Source: an uncultured Phocaeicola sp. (GTDB taxonomy: Bacteria > Bacteroidota > Bacteroidia > Bacteroidales > Bacteroidaceae). From it: a DNA stretch of 64,000 nt. This document shows, piece by piece, positions 1 to 8,958 of this stretch. Positions within the stretch are counted from its first letter, which is position 1. Each line of letters opens with the position of its first letter. A program made the position numbers and the translations under genes. Under the pieces are notes generated by a model. That model saw only the letters and a list, made by a program, of their open reading frames with translations. It was not told the origin of the DNA and made no database searches. Location of the stretch: assembly GCA_944321015.1 (NCBI GenBank), contig CALUJS010000001.1:108663-172662 (forward strand), in the 5' to 3' direction.

Positions 1-1087
1 AGTATGCTCCGTAATAATCTTCAATGAAGATGCCCGTGGGGGTACCACCCGGAGGCGTGGTTGAGGAAACATTGGCCCAATAGTAGGGCTCCACGATTTC
101 GTATTCGTCCATCAGTTCGGGCAGGAGGGGCACATTGAACTGCTGGCTGGCATATACAAGCGAGGAGCCCATCTGGTATTGCTGGTTGTAGTACAACATC
201 ATGGCGTTGACGGCTTTCTTGTTCACCTCGGTCATGTTTTCTTCCGTAGAGGCAAACTCGTCGGCTTCGGTCGATGTGGTGATGCCGAAGGCGGTGCAAT
301 AGTAGCAGAATGTAGTCATGCTGTAGGGGCCCATGTAGCGGTCTTGCAGTTCACTCCAATAGTAGGGTTGCTCGTAAGTGCCGTTCCATCCGCTCAGGTT
401 GATGATGGGGATTTCTACCACCTTCTCGGCGTCGGGGTTCTCTTGGTAGTAGGTGCGCAGCGAGTCGACGGCCATCGTGTTGTATCGTTCGGCGTTGTAC
501 GAGTCTTCGTAGAAGTTGTTGATGCCGGTCACCTTGGCCAGGAAGATGTGTTTCTCCGGTGTCCATTCGCCGTATTGGTAAGACACGTTGACCCATGCGG
601 CGGGCTGGGAATAGCTGTCTTCCACGTAGATGGTGAATCCGGCTTGTTCCGTCACGCCGGAGCCGATTTGGCTTTCCGACGATTCGCCGTCGACCGACAG
701 GTGCACGGCATAGGTGGTGTTGGTCTGTGCGGGGCGCAGGGCTTTTACTTCGATTTCAATCTCGGTTTCCCCGGCGGGTACAACGATTTCGGGTATTTCC
801 ACCTCGGCCAGTTCGTAAGACTCTACGGCCTCGGCTTTCAGCACCACGCGGCGGTCTTGCTCGGAAAGGTAGCCCAGGGTCTTCAGCTTCACGGGCACGG
901 TCAGGAACTCCGGATCCTCTACAATGTAGTTGGCGAAGTTCACCGAGGTCTCGAAGGAGTTTTCGTCGTCGGGGTCGTAGTCGAAGTAAATGCCGTCGGA
1001 GCCGGCAGCGTAGAACGGTACTTCGTTTTTATTGCACGAAGCCAGACATGCGGCGGCCAACGCCAGGAAGATATGTAACTTTTTCAT
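1..1087 (-). CDS. DUF4843-type surface lipoprotein of SusCD locus 1 (3' part missing)
   Basis: The reading frame is open from the ATG at 1087 to the window edge, so about 362 residues are present and the C-terminus is missing. The start MKKLHIFLALAAACLASC is a lipoprotein signal peptide with a lipobox ending at Cys18. The following acidic, beta-rich sequence (YFDYDPDDENSFETSVNF) resembles the DUF4843 lipoproteins at 15128 and 40019 in this window, which also follow a SusD gene. The gene lies 49 bp after SusD and is probably in the same operon. Family knowledge: such lipoproteins can be accessory subunits on the outer face of SusCD transporters. It is longer than the two paralogues (234 and about 230 aa), so it may carry an extra C-terminal domain. 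Binding of substrate is inference. Confidence 0.72.
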   Translation of the reverse strand, partial: MKKLHIFLALAAACLASCNKNEVPFYAAGSDGIYFDYDPDDENSFETSVNFANYIVEDPEFLTVPVKLKTLGYLSEQDRRVVLKAEAVESYELAEVEIPEIVVPAGETEIEIEVKALRPAQTNTTYAVHLSVDGESSESQIGSGVTEQAGFTIYVEDSYSQPAAWVNVSYQYGEWTPEKHIFLAKVTGINNFYEDSYNAERYNTMAVDSLRTYYQENPDAEKVVEIPIINLSGWNGTYEQPYYWSELQDRYMGPYSMTTFCYYCTAFGITTSTEADEFASTEENMTEVNKKAVNAMMLYYNQQYQMGSSLVYASQQFNVPLLPELMDEYEIVEPYYWANVSSTTPPGGTPTGIFIEDYYGAY

Positions 1088-1136
1088 GTTCATTGTTGTG
1101 CGTTTTAGTTAAAGTTCGTTGTGTGTGGTTGCGGCG

Positions 1137-2576
1137 TCATTCCTCGCCGGTGGCAGTGTCTTCGCCGTCGGTCATGCTGTCGGTCCAGCCGTATTCGCGT
1201 TCGGCGTCGGGCAGCGGGAAGATGTATTGCGCCTCCGTCATGTTGCTGAGCGGACAGTTGAGGAAAGTAGGGCAGGCAAAGCGCTTCAGGAAGTGGAAGT
1301 ACTGGCCTTCGGCATAGAAGTCTTTACGGTATTCCAGGTTGAGTGCGTCGATGCGGCTTTGCTCGGTGTTGAAGCTCAGGTCGTTGGAGCGCGAGATGCC
1401 TCTCTTCTGGCGCACCTCGTTGATATACTGTGCTGCCTGGTCGAGCGGAGCCGACTCGCAGCAGATGTAGTACATCTCCGACAGGCGGATGAGGGGGATT
1501 TCCTCTTCGTCGTTCTTGATGTATTTGCGAGAGATGGCCACGTCTTCATCATCATAAAACAGGAAGCCTTCGCCACGGCGGGCACGCATGTCGTTGTTGC
1601 CCACACCGTTGGTCTCGAAGATTTCGGCCAGTTTCGACTGGGCCAGTGAGAGCTGGGTGTTGAAGGTCGGCCCTTCGGCCCAGTAGGAGTTGAGGTTCTC
1701 CTCCATCTCGTAGATGTTGATGGCAAAGAGCGTTTCGCCAAACAGAGCCGGGCTGGTGCGGCAGTTGTCCACCAGGCCAAGGCCGCAGTCGTTGATAACC
1801 TCTTCGGCATAGGCCATGGCCGAGGCATGGTCGCCGCGATAGTTGCAAACGCGGGCCATGAGGGCCGTCACGGCGTAGTAGTTGAGGCGGAAGCGGCGTT
1901 CGTTGTCCTCGAGCGATGTGCCTTGCTCGAACGAGAGCAGGGTGCGTGCTTGGGACAGGTCGGCCATGATGCGGGTCACCACCTCGTTGGCTGGCAGCAG
2001 GGGCTGACGGCTGGCGTCGGCCACCGTGCGATAGGGGATAGACGCCTCCGTAGAGTCGGTGGCGTAAATCGGTCCCCACAGACGCAGCAGGTCGAAGTGC
2101 AGGAAGCCGCGCAGGGCAAGGGCTTCGCCGCGCATCATGTCCCGTGTTTCCTGAGAGTTGATGACGCGCTCGCCGTTGCGGTCGAGCCAGCTCATGAAGT
2201 TGTTGGCGTTGGCAATGAGGTTGTACGACGAACTCCACATGTTGGCCATGACACCTTTCGAGTTGTAGGTGTTGTTCTCGGTCGTGTAGTCGAAGATGAC
2301 AGCGGGGGAAACGTCCTGTCCGCCTTCTCCGGGAGTGCGGTCGTAGAATTGTACCATGCGGTCCAGCTGGCCGTAGGTGAAGTTCGCGCCGTAGGAGTTT
2401 TGGTTGGTCATGCCGATGTAGATGCCGGCCAATGCGCTCTGGAAACCGCTTTCGGTCTCAAACAAGTCTTCTGCCTTGATGTCGGTGCTCGGCGTAATGT
2501 CGAACCAGTCGGAGCAGGAGCAGAACAAGGCCGTAGCCGCCGCGCAGAAGACGATATGCAGTTTGTTGTGTTTCAT
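1137..2576 (-). CDS. SusD/RagB-family nutrient-binding lipoprotein (locus 1)
   Basis: A 479-residue SusD homologue. The signal peptide ends in a lipobox (LFCSC, lipidated Cys about residue 20), followed by SDWFDITPSTDIKAEDLF, the usual SusD N-terminal signature. The TPR-rich helical body is typical (EALALRGFLHFDLLRLWGPI near residues 150-170), as is the late motif IPLIRLSEMYYI. SusD proteins are surface lids that hand substrate to their SusC partner. The gene begins 31 bp after the SusC stop and precedes the DUF4843 gene, so it is the second component of a SusC-SusD-DUF4843 operon. The substrate cannot be read directly; the accessory lipoprotein type suggests oligopeptides. Confidence 0.93.
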   Translation of the reverse strand: MKHNKLHIVFCAAATALFCSCSDWFDITPSTDIKAEDLFETESGFQSALAGIYIGMTNQNSYGANFTYGQLDRMVQFYDRTPGEGGQDVSPAVIFDYTTENNTYNSKGVMANMWSSSYNLIANANNFMSWLDRNGERVINSQETRDMMRGEALALRGFLHFDLLRLWGPIYATDSTEASIPYRTVADASRQPLLPANEVVTRIMADLSQARTLLSFEQGTSLEDNERRFRLNYYAVTALMARVCNYRGDHASAMAYAEEVINDCGLGLVDNCRTSPALFGETLFAINIYEMEENLNSYWAEGPTFNTQLSLAQSKLAEIFETNGVGNNDMRARRGEGFLFYDDEDVAISRKYIKNDEEEIPLIRLSEMYYICCESAPLDQAAQYINEVRQKRGISRSNDLSFNTEQSRIDALNLEYRKDFYAEGQYFHFLKRFACPTFLNCPLSNMTEAQYIFPLPDAEREYGWTDSMTDGEDTATGEE

Positions 2577-2607
2577 AATTGCGAATCGTATGTTGTTGGT
2601 TGTGCTG

Positions 2608-5600
2608 TTATTTGAAGATGATGGAGAGGCTCATCGTGTAGGAACGTGCAAACGGGTAGTCGAGACCGCGTTCCATCTCGATGGTCGACCAGCGTGCCAA
2701 GTCCGACGTGTTGAAGTTGAGGTTCAGGGCACTGATGCTGCACTTGCGCAGGAACTTGTACTTGTCGTCGCGGAAGCGGTAGCCCACCGAGATGCTCGAC
2801 ATGGCAAGCTCGTTGTCGTCCATGATGAAGCGGCTGCTTTGCGGCGTTTGCGAGCCTTCGCGGTTGAGTGCCTTGTAGCGTGCCACGTCGCCCGGTTCGA
2901 GCCAGCGGTAGGTCAGGGCGCGGCGGTCGGTGTTGTAGGCCACGCTGCGGTTCTCCAGCTTGTCGACCAGAGTAGAGTTGTAGGCAATGCCGCCCCACTT
3001 GTAGGTCATGTTGAGCGTGAAGGAGAAGTCGCCCCAGTTGAACGACGAGTTGATGGCTCCGCTCACCTTGGGGTTGGTGTCGCCCACGGGCACTTTGTCG
3101 AGCGCGTCCCAAACGAAGGTCTTCTCGCCGTTGCGCTTCAGGTACACCTCCTGGCCCGACGAGGGGTCGATGCCCAGCGACTGCACGGTGTAGAGCGTGG
3201 TCGTGGAGTGCCCTTCCTGATAGATGGGCAGGGGAGCGTCCTTGCTGGCCAGTTGCTTTTCGTTGAGCTTCTGGAGCTGGTTGGAGATTTTGCGGATGAC
3301 GTTCTTGTTGTGGTTGGCATTCGCTCCGATAGTCCAGAATATCTGGCGGCGCAGGTCTTGGAAGGCAATCACGTTCATCGAGAGGTCGAAGCCTTTGTTC
3401 TGCAACTCGCCGGCGTTGAGCATTTGCGATGCGAATCCGGTAGAGGGAGCAAGGTCGTAGTTCACGAGCATCTCGTTGGTGATGTTGTTATAGTAGTTGA
3501 AGGTCATGTTGATGCGGTTGCGCCAGAATCCCAGCTCGAGGCCGAGGCTGAGGTTGTCGACCGTCGACCAGCTCAGGTTGGAGTTGGGAAGTCCTTGCAA
3601 GAGGGCACCCACCATCGGGAACGACTCGTAGGGCACCATCGAGTTGCTGAACGAGTAGAACTCAATGGCTTGGTAGGGGTCGTAGTTCTGCGAACCGGTC
3701 ACACCGTAGGAGGCGCGCAGCACGAGGTTCGACACGCGGCCCTGAAGCCACTTCTCGCGGTGGGCGTTCCAGCGCACGCCGGCCGACCAGAACGGTTGCA
3801 TGCGGTTTTCCGAGCCGAAGCGCGACGACATGTCGGCACGCACGTTGAAGTCGAAGGAGTAGATGTTGTCGTAGCTGTAAGAGAACTGCCCCGTCAGACC
3901 CATGGCACGCGAGGTCTCTTCCGTACCGCTGGGGCGGTTGGCCATGTCGTAGCCGAAGATGAAGTCGCTCATGTGCTCGTCGGGGAAGCCCGTGGCACTC
4001 AGGTTGACGCTGTTGTTCGTGTCTTCATTCACCGTCCAGTTACCAAAGAGGCTGACGAGATGTTTGTTCATCTGCCAGTTGTAGTTGATGCCCAAGTCGC
4101 TCGACCACGAGGTCAGGTCGCCGGTGCTCTTGTCGTAGCTGCCTCGGCGGGTTACGTCTTGCTGTTCGTCGAACTTCGTCAGGTCGGCCGGATAGAAGAC
4201 GTCGGACTGCACCATGCCCCGGGTGTACGACAGGCGGGCCGTGAGGCGCAGGTTGTGCAGCAGCATATACTCGGCGTTGAACTGTGCGGCAATGTTCAGG
4301 TTGTTGGTCTCGTTGCGTGCATCAAACTGTGCGTCGTAGAGCGGGTTGTAGATGGTCTGGCCCGATACGCCCGCACCAAGACCCTTCGTGTCGAGAATCT
4401 TGTCGTATCCGCCGTCGGCGTTCTTCATCTGATAGTAGGGGTTGGCCTTCGAATACTCGGCAAACGAGCCGTAGGGCGAGTTCTCGCCTTTGGTCTCGGT
4501 CAGGGTGATGTCGGCGCCTACGATCAGGTTGTTTTTGTTGTACGACATGTTCAGGTTGATGCCCTTCGTGTTGTTCGACGAGCCTTTCATCACACCCGGA
4601 GTCATACCGGCGTTCACGCCCAGCGTGTAGCGGAACACGTCCGTACCACCGGCAGCCGTCAGCGAGTGGGTCTGTACGAAGGCCGTGCGCAGCGGCTGCG
4701 AGAGCCAGTAGGTGTTTACGCCCGCCAGCACATTGCGCTTGTAGCGGTTGTAAAGGTTCATCTCGGTGATGTTGTTGGGGTTGTAGATGCCGGCCATCCA
4801 CTCCAGTTGGAGTTTCTCTTCGGCATTACAGAGGTTGTAGTCGGTCAGGTCGGGAACCTGGATGATGAAGTTGCCGCTATACGACACCGACAGGGCACCG
4901 TCGGGGGCTACCTTCGATTCCACAACGATGACACCGTTGGCAGCCTTCGAACCATAGACAGCCGTGGCTGCCGCGTCTTTCAATATGGTGATGCTCTCCA
5001 CGCGCTCCGGGTCGAGGCTCAGGATGCGGGTGATGGGCACGGTGAAACCGTCGAGCACAAACAACGGCACGTTGGGGCGGCTCGACACGTTGTCGAGCAT
5101 CAGCTCCATGTTGCTGGCACTGGTGTTCAGGTTGCTGGCACTGGTGTTCAGGTTGCCAAGGCTCTGGTCGCCTCGGATTTGGAAGTCCATCTGGGCGTTG
5201 GGGTCGGAACCGGCGGCGTTGTTTTCCACAATGCGGAAGCTGGGGTCGTAGAACTGCAGACCGCGCAGGATGTTCGTCGGGCTCACGCGGCGCAGCTCGT
5301 CGCCCTTCACGGTGACGTAGTTTCCGGTGAAGCTGTTCTTGCTTCGCTTGCTGATACCGGTCACCACCACCTGGTCCATGTCTACCGAGTTGGCCTTGAG
5401 GGTGATTTCCAGGTTGCTTTCCGGGCGGAGAATCTGCATCGACTGGGTTTTGTAGCCGATGTACGACACTTTGATGGACTGTTTGCGCGGCACGTTGAGC
5501 GAGAACTTGCCGTCGGCGTTGGTCACACAGCCCATGCCCGTGCTGTTGCCGTTGTCGTCGACAATCACGATGGTGGCGCCTATGAGCACGTCGTCGATGT

Positions 5601-6006
5601 CGGAACCGCGCACAATGCCGTTAATGAGCATCATGGTGCTTTCCTTCGGGCCTTGCGTGGCGGGCTCGATGTAGATGTTGCGGCCCGGTTCGTAGCGCAG
5701 TTGCACGTTTTGGTCTTTGAGCAGGTCGCGCAGAATCTGGTCGATTGTCTTGTTGCTTTCGTTGACGGTCGTCGGGCGGTCGATGCCAAGCAGGGTGACA
5801 CCATCCATGTTGATGTTCACCTTGGCCATTTCGGCCACCTGTTCGATGATTTTGCTCAGGGGTTCGTTGCTGATGCGTACACTGATTTTTTCGTTTCTGT
5901 AGGCCCTGTCCTGATTGATGTTCTGTGCCCACACGGAATCTGTCAGACCCATGCTGGTGCAGAGACACAAGCTCAGGATGGGAACAAACCTTTTAAATTT
6001 TCTCAT
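2608..6006 (-). CDS. SusC/RagA-family TonB-dependent transporter with STN domain (locus 1)
   Basis: A 1132-residue outer-membrane transporter. A signal peptide (about 1-27) is followed by an STN signalling domain (about 38-115), a carboxypeptidase-regulatory-like beta domain (about 127-205), the TonB box and plug (DQVVVTG at about 211, DAAATAVYGSKAANGV at about 344-360) and a 22-strand barrel ending in aromatic LSIIFK. An STN domain usually means the transporter signals through a FecR anti-sigma factor. The nearest one, at 7810, lies beyond the divergent gap. Within the plug region NLNTSAS is duplicated in tandem (residues 285-298, a 21-bp DNA repeat at 5111-5152). Import is driven by TonB-ExbBD. 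Spacing to SusD is 31 bp. Confidence 0.94.
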   Translation of the reverse strand: MRKFKRFVPILSLCLCTSMGLTDSVWAQNINQDRAYRNEKISVRISNEPLSKIIEQVAEMAKVNINMDGVTLLGIDRPTTVNESNKTIDQILRDLLKDQNVQLRYEPGRNIYIEPATQGPKESTMMLINGIVRGSDIDDVLIGATIVIVDDNGNSTGMGCVTNADGKFSLNVPRKQSIKVSYIGYKTQSMQILRPESNLEITLKANSVDMDQVVVTGISKRSKNSFTGNYVTVKGDELRRVSPTNILRGLQFYDPSFRIVENNAAGSDPNAQMDFQIRGDQSLGNLNTSASNLNTSASNMELMLDNVSSRPNVPLFVLDGFTVPITRILSLDPERVESITILKDAAATAVYGSKAANGVIVVESKVAPDGALSVSYSGNFIIQVPDLTDYNLCNAEEKLQLEWMAGIYNPNNITEMNLYNRYKRNVLAGVNTYWLSQPLRTAFVQTHSLTAAGGTDVFRYTLGVNAGMTPGVMKGSSNNTKGINLNMSYNKNNLIVGADITLTETKGENSPYGSFAEYSKANPYYQMKNADGGYDKILDTKGLGAGVSGQTIYNPLYDAQFDARNETNNLNIAAQFNAEYMLLHNLRLTARLSYTRGMVQSDVFYPADLTKFDEQQDVTRRGSYDKSTGDLTSWSSDLGINYNWQMNKHLVSLFGNWTVNEDTNNSVNLSATGFPDEHMSDFIFGYDMANRPSGTEETSRAMGLTGQFSYSYDNIYSFDFNVRADMSSRFGSENRMQPFWSAGVRWNAHREKWLQGRVSNLVLRASYGVTGSQNYDPYQAIEFYSFSNSMVPYESFPMVGALLQGLPNSNLSWSTVDNLSLGLELGFWRNRINMTFNYYNNITNEMLVNYDLAPSTGFASQMLNAGELQNKGFDLSMNVIAFQDLRRQIFWTIGANANHNKNVIRKISNQLQKLNEKQLASKDAPLPIYQEGHSTTTLYTVQSLGIDPSSGQEVYLKRNGEKTFVWDALDKVPVGDTNPKVSGAINSSFNWGDFSFTLNMTYKWGGIAYNSTLVDKLENRSVAYNTDRRALTYRWLEPGDVARYKALNREGSQTPQSSRFIMDDNELAMSSISVGYRFRDDKYKFLRKCSISALNLNFNTSDLARWSTIEMERGLDYPFARSYTMSLSIIFK
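5111..5152. repeat. perfect 21-bp tandem duplication inside SusC
   Basis: Two identical 21-bp copies (5111-5131 and 5132-5152), each beginning TTGCTGGCACTGG on the plus strand, are followed by the first bases of a third copy. Read on the coding strand, each adds seven residues (NLNTSAS) in frame to the plug region of the locus 1 SusC. In-frame tandem copies of this kind can gain or lose units without breaking the gene. Confidence 0.95.
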
Positions 6007-6049
6007 CTCTCAGAGTGTTTTAAAGTGGTTAATGATTCGATGATTGTTG

Positions 6050-7033
6050 TTATTGCAGGAGCGATTCGAGAATGGCCACGTACTCCTTGTCGAGATTGTA
6101 CTTCTCTTTGTACTCCTTCAGATAGGGGTCGATTTTCTCTATCTCCTTGCCGTTGCGGATGTAGTTCGACATAATCAGGAACAGAATGGCGTCGCGCTGG
6201 TTGCCGTCGTAAAACGAAACAATCTCCTTGTATAAATCCTCCAGCTGGCGCGGGCGGGTGTAGGTCTTGCCTGCGGCGTGCGCCTCTTTGGTGCGCTGGT
6301 AGAAGCAGTAGAGCACAAGAAACTCGCTGTAGGGCATGCAACGGAGCGAGGCTTTGTCGCTGCGCGGCTGGTAGCCGTCTACCACTGTCCAGTAGTCGCC
6401 TATGCCCTGCTTCTCGATGGGCACGTGGCGCGTGTCGGCATACAGCGGCGGATATTCCACATACGAGCCGTAGACAATGCCCTCGTATTCGGCACGGAGG
6501 TAGTTCAGAAATTCGGGCGAGCATCCGTCTTCTTCTAAGGCGATGAGCTTGTTTACCTTGTCCATAAACGTGTGCGAGTCGCGGAAGCGGTCGGCGGGTT
6601 TGGTGTCGATGGCTATGCAGGCCAGCAGCTGAGTTTTGTAGCGCATGGCGAGCTGGATGTCGCGGATGTCGCGGCGCAGGGTGTTCTGGCGCACGGCACG
6701 CTCCGTGCCGCTTATTTCCACTTGCTCGGGGCGTCCGTCCTGCCCGTAGCGGATTACGGCGTGCAGGCTGTCGCCCGGTTGCAGAATGAACTGCTCGCGG
6801 CCGTTCACCAGCATGGTTACCAGGCGGTCGGTATCGAAGCTGTAGGTGTGGTTCTCGCCCGGATTGGTGTGAAACTCGGCGCGCACCATAGGTGTCTGCA
6901 CGCAATCATAATAAATCATCTCTCCCCTGTAATCGTATATCTGGCAACTCAGGGTGGTCTTCATCTTCTCTCCTGCACGAGCCGACAGGAAGGGCATGAT
7001 GAGGCAAAGGAGCAAAAAGAGTTTTTTGTCCAT
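6050..7033 (-). CDS. exported protein of unknown function heading SusCD locus 1
   Basis: 327 residues with a cleavable signal peptide (MDKKLFLLLCLIMPFLSARA) and no lipobox. The first half is beta-rich (FILQPGDSLHAVIRYGQDG near residues 95-115). The second half is helical and charged, ending KYNLDKEYVAILESLLQ. I do not recognise a domain with confidence. The 'LQPGDSLHAVIRY' type of sequence recalls the N-terminal part of Bacteroidetes TlpA-like thiol-disulfide proteins, but no thioredoxin fold or CxxC is present, so it may be the non-catalytic portion of that family. It ends 43 bp before SusC and is probably the first gene of the operon. It sits where locus 2 has a thioredoxin-like protein, which fits an accessory periplasmic role (inference). 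Confidence 0.7.
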   Translation of the reverse strand: MDKKLFLLLCLIMPFLSARAGEKMKTTLSCQIYDYRGEMIYYDCVQTPMVRAEFHTNPGENHTYSFDTDRLVTMLVNGREQFILQPGDSLHAVIRYGQDGRPEQVEISGTERAVRQNTLRRDIRDIQLAMRYKTQLLACIAIDTKPADRFRDSHTFMDKVNKLIALEEDGCSPEFLNYLRAEYEGIVYGSYVEYPPLYADTRHVPIEKQGIGDYWTVVDGYQPRSDKASLRCMPYSEFLVLYCFYQRTKEAHAAGKTYTRPRQLEDLYKEIVSFYDGNQRDAILFLIMSNYIRNGKEIEKIDPYLKEYKEKYNLDKEYVAILESLLQ

Positions 7034-7271
7034 GGAATAATAGTTTTAGTGTGAAAAAATATGGATAGGTTTAGATTCGGGTCGGATGTCCGGCAGATGG
7101 CTTATGGACACGACGTTCGGCTCCGGTTGTCGCAGACAGCGGAGTTCGTGTATTTTGTCAGAAAAAGTGTTGGGCAGAGATGACGGTCGTGTCGACCGGT
7201 TGCCTTGCGGCGGTGTGGGAAGGAAAATGCGGGATACGGGGTTCCGGTGTGAGAGGACTAACTGATTTTTA

Positions 7272-7280
7272 CCCCCCCCC
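7272..7280. repeat. C9 homopolymer (G9 on minus strand) in the leader of locus 1
   Basis: Nine C on the plus strand. Read with locus 1 it is ATG followed by eight more G and TAAAAA. It lies about 190 bp downstream of the predicted TACCTTTG box and about 240 bp upstream of the first start codon, so it is in the predicted 5' untranslated leader. Runs of nine G:C pairs are prone to slippage. Confidence 0.9.
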
Positions 7281-7471
7281 ATGTGGCTTGCAATGCGTTG
7301 ATTCATAGTTTGATGCTGACTATGAACAAGGCTTGTTGCGGGCCGATAGGTTGTGTGGTTCGTTGTTTCCATTAACTAGCGTTGTTTTGTTTGTGCTTCC
7401 GTGAAGTCGGCAGATTGCCGTTCGTCGGTTGTCAGTTCTTGTGTTTGTCTGAGTTTTTGATTCTAACGGCT

Positions 7472-7479
7472 CAAAGGTA
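7472..7479 (-). promoter_or_regulatory. candidate -7 box for locus 1
   Basis: TACCTTTG on the minus strand matches the Bacteroidetes -7 consensus TAnnTTTG. A TTTG (7505-7502) lies 22 bp further upstream, slightly long for the usual 19-21. The resulting leader would be about 430 nt. Confidence 0.45.
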
Positions 7480-7648
7480 TATATATAATTGAAAAGATTG
7501 GCAAAATTTGTTGGGAAAATATAAGGGGTGGGGCAACTTTTAACATTTTGCTTCCCGCTCCCGGTGCATATGGGGCCAAATTGCTATGTGGAGTGAGCAA
7601 AATGGAGGTTTAAAGTTTTCCCTCTCGAGGGGATACACGTGCGCCTTT

Positions 7649-7736
7649 GAGCGTCCATATTGTCGCTTGCGAGCGACCATATTCCCGCTCGTGAGCGCGG
7701 ATATGTCCGCTCACGGGCGTCCATATTCGCGCGTTC
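7649..7736. repeat. 22-bp intergenic repeat array 1
   Basis: ATAT cores fall at 7657, 7679, 7701 and 7723, exactly 22 bp apart. Between them lie GC-rich half-palindromes such as GTCGCTTGCGAGC and TCCGCTCACGGGC. The array ends 73 bp before the FecR start codon. It is the most degenerate of the seven arrays (ATATT replaces ATATG in three units). Confidence 0.9.
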
Positions 7737-7809
7737 GGAGAAAAAAAGTGCCCCTTGCGATGGTACGATACGGCTCGTCGGTTGTTATACAGGAAAACAT
7801 CAGAAAACA

Positions 7810-8940
7810 ATGAATCGAGAAAGATTGGCTTATTTGTTGCTCATGCATCGCCTGCATCGTTTGTCGGACGACGAGGCCGGCGAACTGCGCCGCTGGCTTG
7901 ACGAGTCGCCCCGTCACGAGGCATGGATGAAGAAGGCGCTCGACGCGGAACGCATGGCCCGTTCCCGCCGTGTGAGCGGTCTGTTTGACGAGGAACGTGC
8001 GTGGCAGCGGCTTGCCGTCCGCATGAAAGCCTCGCGGCGGCGGAGCTTCGTGGCGCGCCGTTGGACGGCGGTGGCCGCGGCCGTGTCGCTCCTGCTGCTT
8101 CTGGGCGGCGGTTATTGGCTGAGCGGTCTCTATCGGAATGCCGCCGGCCGGACGACCGTTGCCGATGTGCCCGAAATCTATGCCGCGAAAGGGGACATCA
8201 CCCTGAGTTGCAACGGACTGGAGAAGGCGTTGGACAGCAAGGAATATGCCGTGACCGACACGAACCTCATCCCGGCAAACGCTCAGGCTGCCGACGAGAT
8301 GTTGACCATCAGCGTGGCACGCGGCAATTCGTTCCGAGTCATTCTGGACGACAGCACCGAGGTTTGCCTGAACTCCGACACTAAAATCAGCTTCCCCCGG
8401 CGGTTTGACGACAAGAGCCGCGATGTCACCTTGTGGTACGGCGAGGCTTATTTCCGGGTGACGCGGCAGGAGGCGCGTCCGTTCCTGGTGCATGTGCAAG
8501 GCTCCACCATCAAGGTGCTCGGCACCACGTTCAATGTCAATGCCTATGCCGACGAGCGACAGCTGGCCACCACGCTGGTGGAAGGCTCGGTGGCGTTCCG
8601 CTCCAGGAACAACCGGGACTTCCTGCTGGAACCGGGCATGCAGAGCCGCATGGACCTGCAGACCGGCGACACGCAGATAGAACATGTCGACACCTCGCTC
8701 TATACGTCGTGGATAAAGGGGCGGTTCATCTTCCAGTCCATGGACCTGACGGCCATCATGCGGCAGATAGAACGCTGGTATGACGTGACGGCCGACTATC
8801 GGACGGAGGTGACGGACCAATACCACTTCCGCGGCATGATTGATCGCGACCTGAGCCTGCAGCAGGTGCTCGACATCCTGGAACAGGTGACCGACCTGAC
8901 TTTCACGCTCGACGAACGGACAATAATCATTTCCAAATAA
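7810..8940 (+). CDS. FecR-family anti-sigma factor (locus 2), no adjacent sigma gene
   Basis: 376 residues from the ATG at 7810; longer in-frame extensions would translate the repeat array and are rejected. The cytoplasmic N-terminal segment contains LSDDEAGELRRWLDESP. One transmembrane helix lies at about 95-115 (VAAAVSLLLLLGGGYWLSGL). The periplasmic FecR domain follows (DDSTEVCLNSDTKISFPRRF, VLGTTFNVNAYADE), with a C-terminal DUF4974-like secretin/TonB-facing domain (LQQVLDILEQVTDLTFTL). FecR proteins hold or activate an ECF sigma factor on a signal from the STN domain of a SusC. No sigma gene is adjacent. It is probably co-transcribed with the downstream thioredoxin-like gene and SusC (gap 18 bp), and could in principle serve both divergent loci. 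Confidence 0.9.
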   Translation: MNRERLAYLLLMHRLHRLSDDEAGELRRWLDESPRHEAWMKKALDAERMARSRRVSGLFDEERAWQRLAVRMKASRRRSFVARRWTAVAAAVSLLLLLGGGYWLSGLYRNAAGRTTVADVPEIYAAKGDITLSCNGLEKALDSKEYAVTDTNLIPANAQAADEMLTISVARGNSFRVILDDSTEVCLNSDTKISFPRRFDDKSRDVTLWYGEAYFRVTRQEARPFLVHVQGSTIKVLGTTFNVNAYADERQLATTLVEGSVAFRSRNNRDFLLEPGMQSRMDLQTGDTQIEHVDTSLYTSWIKGRFIFQSMDLTAIMRQIERWYDVTADYRTEVTDQYHFRGMIDRDLSLQQVLDILEQVTDLTFTLDERTIIISK

Positions 8941-8958
8941 CACTAAAACCTTCAAACA

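Larger units (their letters stand above)
7034..7809. other. 776-bp divergent control region between loci 1 and 2
   Basis: There is no convincing gene. Reading from locus 1, the gap holds a C9 homopolymer (7272-7280), a minus-strand TACCTTTG box (7479-7472) in an AT-rich stretch, and then a 22-bp repeat array (7649-7736) ending 73 bp before the FecR start. A degenerate extra repeat unit may begin near 7568. A 108-codon minus-strand frame (7046-7372) spans the homopolymer but has an odd His/Arg/Pro/Ser-rich composition. No plus-strand TAnnTTTG box was seen for FecR. Confidence 0.7.

Noticed and set aside
2422..6174. Plus-strand open frame of 1250 codons opposite susC of locus 1
   Set aside because: It is the shadow of the SusC gene: Val/His/Gly/Arg-rich with no domain, produced by GC-biased codon third positions. 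The minus-strand frame encodes a full TonB-dependent transporter. The same applies to long antisense frames opposite the other SusC/SusD genes, patatin and lysS.
7046..7372. 108-codon minus-strand frame spanning the C9 run upstream of locus 1
   Set aside because: His/Arg/Pro/Ser-rich composition, no ribosome-binding site and no recognisable domain. Kept only as a possible leader frame; the homopolymer itself is reported.
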